Assembly (NCBI GenBank): GCA_002403115.1
Contig: DHHE01000171.1
Coordinates: 9,521 to 15,677, forward strand
DNA from: a bacterium UBP2_UBA4780
Lineage (GTDB): Bacteria > Edwardsbacteria > AC1 > EtOH8
Length of the DNA: 6,157 nucleotides
Reading direction: 5' to 3'
A program made the position numbers and the translations under genes. The number at the start of each line of letters is the position of its first letter. Position 1 is the first letter of the stretch. Positions 1 to 6,157 of this stretch are shown here, piece by piece. The notes beneath the pieces were generated by a model that saw nothing but the letters and a program-made list of their open reading frames with translations, had not been told where the DNA came from and did not search any database.

Positions 1-54
1 GATGAGAAGAGCGGGAAGGCAAAAAATATAACTAGGATGACACAGAGTGTTTAA
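1..54 (+). other. possible 3' end of an upstream gene, reading frame unresolved
   Basis: Two plus-strand frames are open from the left edge. Frame 1 runs for 17 codons to a TAA at 52-54 and would overlap the exonuclease start by 8 bases. Frame 2 runs to a TAA at 29-31 and would end 15 bases before it. The third frame stops at once (TGA at 3-5). Either frame could be the tail of a gene co-transcribed with the exonuclease, but an open stretch this short is expected by chance. The tail residues show no recognisable motif, so no function can be given. Confidence 0.25.
34..37 (+). promoter_or_regulatory. Shine-Dalgarno sequence of the exonuclease gene
   Basis: AGGA lies 9 bases upstream of the GTG at 47. 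The ATG that overlaps it (37-39) runs into a stop after five codons, so this site supports the GTG at 47 as the start. Confidence 0.5.
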
Positions 55-949
55 GTTGCCTAAAAATATCTGTATCCTTGATATTGAAACAGCTAAAACA
101 AGTTTTAAATATCCTGAAAAATGTATTTTAGCTATTGCTGGTATAAAAATCTATAAATTAAAGAGTGGTAAATACTACTCCGGCAAATATCAATACTTCA
201 CGACTGATAATATTAAAGAACTAGAACCAATATTGAAAGATTTCCCAGGTATTATTATCGGTCATAATATATTTGGTTTTGATTATAGAGTTCTAATGAA
301 CCATATCGATCTTAGATCTGTTATAGAAAAAACAATTGATGTCCAGATGATCTTATATAAGAAGTGTGGCGATTTAAAAGGATTGAGTTTAGCTGGATTA
401 TGCCATTTTAATTTGGGTAAAGGGAAAACCATCGAGGGGAATCAGGTTTCTTTTTTATGGGGACAAGGAAAATATAAAAAGGTTATAGAGTATAATCACA
501 ATGATTGTAAATTAACTAAATCACTTTGGTGGCATATCGTTAGAAAAAGGAAACTGAAAGTAGTAAAGGTAACAATCAATAGGCATGAACCCAAAGAAGA
601 ACCTTCATATAACCGAATGCGAATAAATATTAACAAGAGAGAATTGGAGGAAATATTGGGGCAGAGGTGTAAAATATCGTATAAGGAGTGGATACAAAAA
701 AACGGCAAATACATTGAAATAAAAAAGAGCAAGATTGTTGGCTATCTCGAACCACAGGATATAATGCCTGAACATATTGATAAATGCCCAAAATGTAAAA
801 GTAAATCACTATACAAGTTAGATGTTAATGAAATGAATGAATGCTATAGGAATAAAATGACTGAAGGTCAAGAAGCTGACTACTATGCAGGCCTTAGGGG
901 TGTAGTATATTGCCGAAAGTGTGGTTATACATTTGACTATCAAATGTAA
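47..949 (+). CDS. DEDDy-type 3'-5' exonuclease-fold (RNase H-like) protein with C-terminal zinc ribbon
   Basis: A 300-residue protein with a DnaQ-like/RNase H-like exonuclease fold in its first 165 residues. Visible motifs are Exo I with D12-x-E14 (LDIETA), Exo II with N74 and D79 (GHNIFGFD), and Exo III with Y149-x3-D153 (YNHND), so all four acidic residues and the tyrosine of the DEDDy class are present. The closest family type I can suggest is the RNase_H_2/YprB-like or DNA polymerase-type exonuclease group. Residues about 170-240 form a basic linker. The C-terminus holds a probable zinc ribbon, C247-x2-C250 and C289-x2-C292, likely for nucleic acid or partner binding. No signal peptide is seen, so it should be cytoplasmic. 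The start is GTG with AGGA 9 bases upstream. The gene is AT-rich, unlike folD onwards, and is followed within a few bases by a HEPN gene. Substrate (DNA or RNA) is unknown. The nuclease fold is well supported; a defence role is inference. Confidence 0.8.
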   Translation: MFKLPKNICILDIETAKTSFKYPEKCILAIAGIKIYKLKSGKYYSGKYQYFTTDNIKELEPILKDFPGIIIGHNIFGFDYRVLMNHIDLRSVIEKTIDVQMILYKKCGDLKGLSLAGLCHFNLGKGKTIEGNQVSFLWGQGKYKKVIEYNHNDCKLTKSLWWHIVRKRKLKVVKVTINRHEPKEEPSYNRMRININKRELEEILGQRCKISYKEWIQKNGKYIEIKKSKIVGYLEPQDIMPEHIDKCPKCKSKSLYKLDVNEMNECYRNKMTEGQEADYYAGLRGVVYCRKCGYTFDYQM

Positions 950-956
950 TAAGTAT

Positions 957-1670
957 ATGTACGCTAAAATTGGTGATGCACTTGAAAAACTCGCTCAAAG
1001 TGCTTTCAACGATTTTTCAAATACCGCAGATTATATTTGGAAAAGTCCAAGATTGATAGAACATGAAACAGCTTTAGAAATACAAAAACTTAAAGACTAT
1101 TATCCCAATGATCCTGATAGTAAAAGAATACGATGGCAATTTGAGAAAAGAAAATTATCCAGCGTTTTTCCTCATTTAATTGCTATCGGCAATCTTTTTA
1201 GTGTTTTATCACTCTTTGAAATGTATCTTCTATTATTGGCCAATGAATTATCTAAAGTTACAAGCGTGAATGTAAAGGATACGCAAGGACAAGGTGTATA
1301 TAGAATGCTGAAATATTTAAGAAATATCGGAATCAATACAAATGACTTAGAATATTATTACGAAATACAAGCTGCAATAAAAATTAGAAATTGTCTTATT
1401 CATATAAGTGGATTTATAGATTGGGCAAAAGATGGCGATGAAATAAAACGATTATGTAAAAATGGCAGTTATTTAAATAAAATACATAGGCAAAGACGAA
1501 TTGAAATAGGTGATAAATTCGATGAGGTTGAATTAGTGCCGACAAAGAACGGTGCAAGATTGGAAATTAACAATAATTATTCTTTTATCGTAACCAGTTA
1601 TCTACGAGACTATTTTTTGAATTTGTGTAAATCAGCACAAGACTTTATTGCAAAAAAGAGCATTCGATAA
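957..1670 (+). CDS. HEPN-domain protein, probable RNase
   Basis: A 237-residue, mostly helical protein that I cannot assign to a named subfamily. The hallmark is R144-N-C-L-I-H149 inside IKIRNCLIHISG. This matches the R-x4-6-H catalytic motif of HEPN RNases, including the usual polar residue after the arginine. It follows a helix with the typical HEPN pattern LFSVLSLFEMYLLLLANEL (about 80-98). HEPN proteins with this motif are often metal-independent RNases in toxin-antitoxin, abortive-infection and CRISPR effectors. Residues about 150-237 form a charged C-terminal part (YLNKIHRQRR, then a short strand-rich stretch) with no motif I recognise. I chose the ATG at 957, 8 bases after the exonuclease stop. 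A GTG at 921 in the same frame would add 12 residues and overlap the exonuclease by 29 bases. Neither start has a strong Shine-Dalgarno sequence, so translation is probably coupled to the upstream gene. Base composition is as AT-rich as its partner. The fold and motif are seen; RNase activity and a toxin or defence role are inferred. Confidence 0.72.
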   Translation: MYAKIGDALEKLAQSAFNDFSNTADYIWKSPRLIEHETALEIQKLKDYYPNDPDSKRIRWQFEKRKLSSVFPHLIAIGNLFSVLSLFEMYLLLLANELSKVTSVNVKDTQGQGVYRMLKYLRNIGINTNDLEYYYEIQAAIKIRNCLIHISGFIDWAKDGDEIKRLCKNGSYLNKIHRQRRIEIGDKFDEVELVPTKNGARLEINNNYSFIVTSYLRDYFLNLCKSAQDFIAKKSIR

Positions 1671-1720
1671 TTAATGGTTTATTACTATTTGAGGTAGATT
1701 AAATTTAAAGAAATAGAACC
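1671..1720 (+). promoter_or_regulatory. AT-rich spacer upstream of folD, possible promoter region
   Basis: This 50-base gap separates the acquired-looking gene pair from the folD operon. It is almost entirely A/T. A pair such as TTTATT (1678-1683) and TAAATT (1700-1705) with 16-base spacing could act as a weak -35/-10, but such matches are frequent in sequence this AT-rich. No terminator hairpin is visible after the HEPN gene, so read-through into folD is possible. The Shine-Dalgarno sequence for folD is poor (AAAG at 1707-1710). Confidence 0.25.
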
Positions 1721-2620
1721 ATGGCTTATATTATAGACGGTAAAAAACTAGCGGCAGAGATAAAACAAGAGGTCGCCCAAGAGGTCCAGGGGTTAATGGG
1801 GAAGGGCATCGAGCCGCACTTGGCGGTGATCATCGTAGGCTCGGACCCGGCCTCGCAGGTCTACGTGCGCAACAAACACAAGGCCTGCCAGGAGGTCGGT
1901 GTTCGTTCTTCGATAATCGAATTATCGGAGAACACCACGCAGTCCGTATTGCTGGCGCGGATCGAGGAACTCAATACCGACAAGGCTGTTCACGGAATAT
2001 TAGTGCAATCACCCCTGCCCAAGGGCCTTGACGAACAGGAGGCATTCCAGTCCATCTCCCCGCTCAAGGACGTGGATTGCTTCCATCCGGAGAACGTGGG
2101 TCTTTTGACCCAGGGCCGGCCGCGTTTCCTGCCATGCACCCCGGCCGGGGTGGTGGAGATACTGGTCAGGACCGGCATCGAGATCCCAGGAAAATATATA
2201 GTGATCGTGGGACGCTCCAACATCGTCGGCCGGCCCCTGGCCAACATGCTGACCCAGAAGTCGGACCGGGGCAACGCCACGGTGACCATCTGCCACACCC
2301 GCACCCGGGGGCTGTCCTACTACACCAAGCAGGCGGACATCGTCATCGCGGCCGCCGGATCCCCGGGGACAATCATCGGGGAGATGCTCAACAACAACTG
2401 CGTGGTCGTCGACGTGGGAGTCAACCGGGTGGAGGACCCGGCGGCCAAGAGCGGCTTTCGGCTGGTCGGCGACGTGGACTTCGAGTCGGCCGAGCTGGTG
2501 GCCTCGCACATCACCCCGGTGCCCGGCGGGGTGGGGCCGATGACCATCGCCATGCTGCTGAGGAATTGCGTGAAGGCGGCCACCTCCCCTGTTTCCCCTC
2601 CTTGGCAAGGAGGGGATTAA
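1721..2620 (+). CDS. folD: bifunctional methylenetetrahydrofolate dehydrogenase / methenyltetrahydrofolate cyclohydrolase
   Basis: FolD interconverts 5,10-methylene-THF and 10-formyl-THF with NADP in the cytoplasm, feeding purine and formyl-methionine synthesis. Family signatures are all present: Y48-x3-K52 (YVRNK, catalytic lysine), Q96 in ILVQSPLP, D119 in PLKDVDCFHP, the dinucleotide-binding GRSNIVGRP (164-172), and HITPVPGGVGPMT (263-275). Spacing of K52, Q96 and D119 matches E. coli K54, Q98 and D121. QSPLP replaces the more usual QLPLP. The ATG at 1721 is at the normal family position, with only a weak upstream AAAG. Family proteins are about 285-300 residues; this one is 299, but the last 11 or so residues (TSPVSPPWQGGD) are encoded by a palindromic repeat and look like run-on rather than native tail. 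The first 15-20 codons are noticeably more AT-rich than the rest. The stop lies three bases before xseA, so folD is probably the first gene of this operon. Confidence 0.97.
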   Translation: MAYIIDGKKLAAEIKQEVAQEVQGLMGKGIEPHLAVIIVGSDPASQVYVRNKHKACQEVGVRSSIIELSENTTQSVLLARIEELNTDKAVHGILVQSPLPKGLDEQEAFQSISPLKDVDCFHPENVGLLTQGRPRFLPCTPAGVVEILVRTGIEIPGKYIVIVGRSNIVGRPLANMLTQKSDRGNATVTICHTRTRGLSYYTKQADIVIAAAGSPGTIIGEMLNNNCVVVDVGVNRVEDPAAKSGFRLVGDVDFESAELVASHITPVPGGVGPMTIAMLLRNCVKAATSPVSPPWQGGD

Positions 2621-2623
2621 AGG

Positions 2624-2627
<4 letters not shown>
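2580..2627. repeat. palindromic repeat at the folD/xseA junction (sequesters the xseA ribosome binding site)
   Basis: An 11-base inverted repeat, TCCCCTCCTTG (2594-2604) and CAAGGAGGGGA (2606-2616), is perfect around a single G at 2605. A weaker outer pair, CCACC (2580-2584) and GGTGG (2623-2627), flanks it and includes the xseA GTG. The right inner arm contains AGGAGG (2608-2613), which is also the Shine-Dalgarno sequence of xseA. In the folded mRNA both ribosome binding site and start codon would be paired. From memory, similar CCCCTCCTT-AAGGAGGGG elements occur as dispersed repeats in several bacterial genomes; only one copy is visible here. There is no T-run, so it is not a standard terminator. 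Confidence 0.7.
2608..2613 (+). promoter_or_regulatory. xseA Shine-Dalgarno sequence inside the palindrome arm
   Basis: AGGAGG, part of AAGGAGGGG, lies 10 bases before the GTG at 2624 and decides that start. It is fully complementary to CCTCCT in the left arm (2597-2602 region), so it should be accessible mainly when ribosomes finishing folD open the hairpin. Confidence 0.65.
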
Positions 2628-3833
<1,206 letters not shown>

Positions 3834-3847
<14 letters not shown>

Positions 3848-4085
3848 GAAGGACGCCGGCTTCAAGTTCGAGAAGGCGCTGGAGAGGATCGAGAGGATAG
3901 TCGAACGGCTGGAATCGGGCGAGGCCGAGCTGGAGCAGGCGCTGTCCCTGCACCAGGAGGCCTCGGAGCTGATGGCCCGGTGCCGGCAGGCCCTGGACGA
4001 GACCCAGAAAAAGATCAAGAAGCTGGTGCGGGACGAGCGCGGGCACCGCACCCAGGACATGGATTTGGAGGAGCCGAACAGATGA
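3834..4085 (+). CDS. xseB: exodeoxyribonuclease VII small subunit
   Basis: Small subunit that coats the helical part of XseA and is needed for stable, regulated ExoVII. The 83-residue length is typical. Residues about 10-67 form the Exo_VII_S helical hairpin: FEKALERIERIVERLESGEAELEQALSLHQEA... then LDETQKKIKKLV, with the conserved F12, L16-x2-I19, LESGE (27-31) and L36-x2-A-L spacing. The tail after residue 67 is charged and variable. The start is the ATG at 3834, which overlaps the end of xseA in another frame, and the stop shares ATGA with the prenyl synthase start. Such overlaps suggest that xseA, xseB and the synthase are translated in a coupled way from one message. Confidence 0.94.
4067..4073 (+). 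promoter_or_regulatory. Shine-Dalgarno sequence of the prenyl synthase gene
   Basis: GGAGGAG lies 8 bases before the ATG at 4082, which is embedded in the xseB stop (ATGA). It favours 4082 over an upstream in-frame ATG at 3980 whose extra 34 residues lie wholly inside xseB and look like a frame shadow. Confidence 0.6.
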
Positions 4086-5233
4086 CCGCCAAGAGAAAGA
4101 CCGTCAAGGCCAAGGCCCCGCTCAAGAACCCGCGCCGGGCCGCCGACCAGGGGCTGGCGCTGCTGCTGGAGGAGGTGGCCAAGCGCAAGAAGATGGTGCA
4201 CCAGTACCTCAAGGAAAAGGACCGGCCCGACAAGTTCAAACCCGACGACATCTACCGGGGGGTGCACAGCTACCTGGGGGCCGGAGGCAAGTCCCTGCGG
4301 CCAGCGGTGCTGCTCTTCAGCTGCGGGGCGGCCGGGGGCAGCGAGGAACGGGCCCTGCCGGCGGCGGCGGCCATAGAGGTCTATCACACCTGGACGCTGG
4401 TTCACGACGACATCATCGACCGCGATTCCCTGCGGCGCGGCATCCCCACCGTCCATGAGTCCATCAAGCGGCAGGCCATGAAGAAGCTGGGCCTCAAGGA
4501 AGCCGAGGCCGGGCACTACGGCATCTCGATGGCGGTGCTGGCCGGGGACCTGCAGCAGGGGTGGACCATATCGCTGCTGACCGAGCTGGTCAAGGAGAAG
4601 GGGGTCAACCCCATCCTGGCCCTGCAGCTGATCCTCGACCTGGAGGTCGACGTCCAGTGCTCCCTGATCGAGGGCGAGGCCCTGGACGTCCTCTTCTCCA
4701 AGCTCCCGGTGCAGCAGCTGTCGGAGGAGAAGATCATCGACATGCTGTGGAAGAAGACCGGGGCCCTCTACCAGTTCGCCGGCCGGGCCGGGGCCATGAT
4801 CGGCATCGACCAGCCCAACGCCAAGCATCCGTTGGTGGAGGCCCTTTCCGCCTTCACCTCGAACTGCGGCATCGCCTTCCAGCTCCAGGACGACATCCTG
4901 GGGATCACCGGCGACCAGAGGAAGCTGGGCAAGCCGGTGGGCTCGGACATCCGGGAGGGGAAGCGAACGGTCATCGTCCACCACGCCCTGGGCGAGGCCG
5001 GGGCGGCCGACCGCCGCGTCATCCTCCGCACCCTGGGCAACCCCAAGGCCCCGGCCGGTGACGTCAAGCGGACGGCCAGGATCCTCGAGGAGGCGGGCAG
5101 CCTGGCCTACACCGCCGACCTGGCCCAGAAGTACGTGCGCAAGGCGCTGGCGGCCCTGGAACCCATTCCGCTTTCCGACTACAAGAAGCTGCTGCTGTCC
5201 TGGGCCAACTACATGATCAACCGGGAATTCTGA
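4082..5233 (+). CDS. polyprenyl (farnesyl/geranylgeranyl-type) diphosphate synthase
   Basis: Trans-prenyltransferase that condenses IPP with allylic diphosphates, downstream of DXS in the isoprenoid pathway. Seen motifs are GGKSLRP (68-74), the first Asp-rich motif DDIID (109-113) followed by RRG, LAGDL (153-157), the KT pair (K225-T226), and the second Asp-rich motif DDILGITGD (270-278) followed by GKPVGSDIREGKRT. There is no two-residue insertion in the first motif. The residue five before it is W104; a bulky aromatic there is known to limit chain length in archaeal-type GGPP synthases, so a C15-C20 product is inferred. E199 in EGEALD replaces the common Gln of GQ-x2-D, a change more usual in long-chain synthases. 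At 383 residues the protein exceeds the usual 300-330, partly through a lysine/arginine-rich N-terminus of about 20 residues. Position between xseB and dxs matches that of ispA in many bacteria, but product specificity is not certain, so no symbol is given. Confidence 0.93.
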   Translation: MTAKRKTVKAKAPLKNPRRAADQGLALLLEEVAKRKKMVHQYLKEKDRPDKFKPDDIYRGVHSYLGAGGKSLRPAVLLFSCGAAGGSEERALPAAAAIEVYHTWTLVHDDIIDRDSLRRGIPTVHESIKRQAMKKLGLKEAEAGHYGISMAVLAGDLQQGWTISLLTELVKEKGVNPILALQLILDLEVDVQCSLIEGEALDVLFSKLPVQQLSEEKIIDMLWKKTGALYQFAGRAGAMIGIDQPNAKHPLVEALSAFTSNCGIAFQLQDDILGITGDQRKLGKPVGSDIREGKRTVIVHHALGEAGAADRRVILRTLGNPKAPAGDVKRTARILEEAGSLAYTADLAQKYVRKALAALEPIPLSDYKKLLLSWANYMINREF

Positions 5234-5236
5234 TCG

Positions 5237-5323
5237 ATGCGAACCGGGGACCCGCGGACGGTCAAGGGCCCGGGGCATTTTCACAGGCATTCAGTGCCTG
5301 GCGAAGCTGTCCTGACAGTATGA
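5237..5323 (+). CDS. possible 28-residue leader-type ORF before the PAP2 gene
   Basis: An ATG at 5237, four bases after the prenyl synthase stop, opens a 28-codon frame. It ends at TGA 5321-5323 and shares ATGA with the start of the PAP2-like gene. The peptide is polar with clustered histidines (HFHRHS near residues 14-19) and no membrane segment or known motif. It has no visible Shine-Dalgarno sequence. The neat stop-start overlap suggests translation could carry ribosomes to the next gene, which also lacks an obvious ribosome binding site. It may equally be a chance frame. Confidence 0.25.
   Translation: MRTGDPRTVKGPGHFHRHSVPGEAVLTV
5284..5318. repeat. two small inverted repeats upstream of the PAP2 gene
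   Basis: CAGGCA (5284-5289) and TGCCTG (5295-5300) form a 6-bp stem with a TTCAG loop. CTGTC (5307-5311) and GACAG (5314-5318) form a second, tighter palindrome directly before the ATG at 5320. Neither is followed by a T-run, so they are not typical terminators. They could affect initiation of the PAP2 gene or be remnants of a repeat. Confidence 0.4.
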
Positions 5324-5766
5324 CTTTCTGGGAAATACTCAACAACCGGGTGCTCTGGGCGGTGCTGGTCAGCGGGGTCTCCACCCAGCTGATGAAGGCC
5401 GGCTCCTCGCTGATAAGGGAGAAGCGCCTCAACTGGCGCCGGACCCTGGAGGCGGGGGGGATGCCCAGCTCCCATTCGGCTTCAAGCGTCACCCTGGCCC
5501 TGCTGGTCGGCCTGCGCTCCGGCTTCGACAGCGTGACCTTCGCCGTCTGCCTCTACATAACGCTGGTGGTGATGTACGACGCCGCCGGGGTCCGCCAGGC
5601 GGTGGGCCGGCAGGCCATCATCCTCAACCGGATACTGGAGACCCGGGCCTTGAAGAAACGCTCGGGCGGCGAGCAGATGAGGGAGCTTCTGGGGCACACC
5701 CCCACCGAGGTCATCGTCGGCGCCCTGATCGGGCTGGCCTGGGCCCTATTGTTCCATTATGCGTAA
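5320..5766 (+). CDS. divergent PAP2 family (DUF212/YuiD-like) membrane protein
   Basis: A 148-residue integral membrane protein of the DUF212 or 'divergent PAP2' family. Characteristic motifs are EAGGMPSSHSA (44-54, related to the PSGH motif of PAP2 phosphatases), MYDAAGVRQAVGRQA (85-99) and ELLGHTPTEVIVGALIG (122-138, with H126 in the place of the PAP2 motif-3 histidine). Hydrophobic segments at about 11-29, 55-66, 72-86 and 130-146 suggest three or four membrane passes. The classical PAP2 motif 1 (K-x6-RP) is not evident. Bacterial relatives are usually about 140-160 residues, so it looks complete. Activity is not established for most members; given its place between a prenyl diphosphate synthase and dxs, a lipid or prenyl phosphate phosphatase role is a reasonable inference. 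The ATG at 5320 has no clear Shine-Dalgarno sequence, and the 3' end overlaps dxs by 8 bases. Confidence 0.9.
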   Translation: MTFWEILNNRVLWAVLVSGVSTQLMKAGSSLIREKRLNWRRTLEAGGMPSSHSASSVTLALLVGLRSGFDSVTFAVCLYITLVVMYDAAGVRQAVGRQAIILNRILETRALKKRSGGEQMRELLGHTPTEVIVGALIGLAWALLFHYA

Positions 5767-6157
5767 ATTGCTAGACGGCATCGACCAGCCTGGCGACCTT
5801 CGCCGGCTCTCCCTGGAGGAGCTGGCCAGCCTTTCGGCCGAGGTCCGGAAGGAGATAATCGAGGTCATCTCCCGCAACGGCGGGCACCTGGCGCCCAGCC
5901 TGGGGACGGTGGAACTGACCGTCGCCCTGCACTACGTCTTCGAGGCCCCGCGCGACAGGATAATCTGGGACGTCGGCCACCAGAGCTACGCCCACAAGCT
6001 GCTGACCGGGCGCCGCGGCCGCTTCGCCACCATCAGGACAGCCGGCGGCCTGTCCGGGTTCCCCAAGATCGAGGAAAGCGAGTACGACGCCTTCGGCACC
6101 GGCCACGCCTCCACCTCGATCTCGGCCGCCTTGGGGATGGCCTGCGCCCGCGACCTG
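5759..6157 (+). CDS. dxs: 1-deoxy-D-xylulose-5-phosphate synthase, N-terminal part (runs off the window)
   Basis: DXS joins pyruvate and glyceraldehyde 3-phosphate in a thiamine diphosphate-dependent, cytoplasmic reaction that commits carbon to the MEP isoprenoid pathway. The 133 codons seen, about a fifth of a usual 620-640 residue enzyme, carry N-terminal DXS signatures: GGHLAPSLGTVELTVALHYVF (split around residues 41-61), IIWDVGHQSYAHKLLTGR (68-85), GGLSGFPK and GHASTSISAALG (115-126). H43 and H74 have the same spacing as E. coli H49 and H80. The reading frame is open to the last base, so the GDG cofactor motif lies beyond the window. The ATG at 5759 overlaps the end of the PAP2 gene by 8 bases and lacks a Shine-Dalgarno sequence, which suggests coupling. 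Sharing an operon with the prenyl synthase places both ends of isoprenoid precursor supply under joint control. Confidence 0.97.
   Translation, partial: MRKLLDGIDQPGDLRRLSLEELASLSAEVRKEIIEVISRNGGHLAPSLGTVELTVALHYVFEAPRDRIIWDVGHQSYAHKLLTGRRGRFATIRTAGGLSGFPKIEESEYDAFGTGHASTSISAALGMACARDL

Noticed and set aside
1661..1720. Terminator or attachment site after the HEPN gene
   Set aside because: No GC-rich stem with T-run and no tRNA end or convincing direct repeat could be found; the left edge of the AT-rich DNA is outside the window.
1..1720. CRISPR-associated locus
   Set aside because: HEPN motifs and zinc ribbons occur in Cas proteins, but no repeat-spacer array and no Cas-specific domain is visible.
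2009..2608. 199-codon minus-strand frame within folD
   Set aside because: Antisense shadow of folD with no domain-like pattern; the sense strand is unambiguous.
2594..2616. Palindrome as a transcription terminator of folD
   Set aside because: It lacks a following T-run, and it carries the xseA ribosome binding site three bases before the next gene's neighbourhood begins.
3980..4081. 34-residue N-terminal extension of the prenyl synthase from an ATG at 3980
   Set aside because: These codons lie inside xseB in another frame, look like a shadow, and the ATG at 4082 has a good Shine-Dalgarno sequence and an ATGA overlap.
5284..5300. Hairpin as a rho-independent terminator after the prenyl synthase
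   Set aside because: The stem is only 6 bp and no T-run follows on the plus strand; downstream genes are tightly linked.

Overview
The window has two parts that differ sharply in base composition. Positions 1 to about 1720 are AT-rich (roughly a third G+C by eye) and carry two tightly packed plus-strand genes. The first encodes a DEDDy-type 3'-5' exonuclease-fold protein with a C-terminal zinc ribbon. The second encodes a HEPN-domain protein with an intact R-x4-H RNase motif. From about 1760 to the end the DNA is GC-rich (about two thirds G+C by eye) and carries a compact plus-strand housekeeping operon: folD, xseA, xseB, a polyprenyl diphosphate synthase gene, a divergent PAP2 (DUF212/YuiD-like) gene and the first 133 codons of dxs.

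The organism is a bacterium with a GC-rich core genome that uses the MEP pathway (dxs) and has bacterial exonuclease VII. The order xseA-xseB-prenyl synthase-dxs is a common bacterial arrangement. The prenyl synthase has motifs (DDIID; DDILGITGD followed by GKPVGSDIREGK) that recall archaeal-type short-chain synthases. The palindromic repeat at folD/xseA recalls dispersed repeats of some uncultured candidate phyla. This hints at a deep-branching or candidate-phylum bacterium, but the lineage cannot be fixed from this window.

Region by region: 1-46 holds the possible 3' end of an upstream gene. 47-949 is the exonuclease and 957-1670 the HEPN protein. 1671-1720 is a short AT-rich spacer. 1721-2620 is folD, with a C-terminus that runs through a palindromic repeat. 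2624-3847 is xseA, whose Shine-Dalgarno sequence is one arm of that palindrome. 3834-4085 is xseB, 4082-5233 the prenyl synthase, 5234-5319 a spacer with a small ORF and two small inverted repeats, 5320-5766 the PAP2-like membrane protein and 5759-6157 partial dxs. No tRNA, rRNA, CRISPR array, transposase or convincing rho-independent terminator was seen.

Functionally, the operon joins one-carbon metabolism (FolD), DNA repair (ExoVII) and isoprenoid synthesis (DXS, prenyl synthase, probable prenyl-phosphate phosphatase). Very short gaps or overlaps suggest co-transcription and translational coupling. The AT-rich exonuclease/HEPN pair looks horizontally acquired and combines two nuclease folds that are frequent in defence and toxin modules. 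It is the best candidate here for an undescribed system, although its upstream partner lies outside the window.
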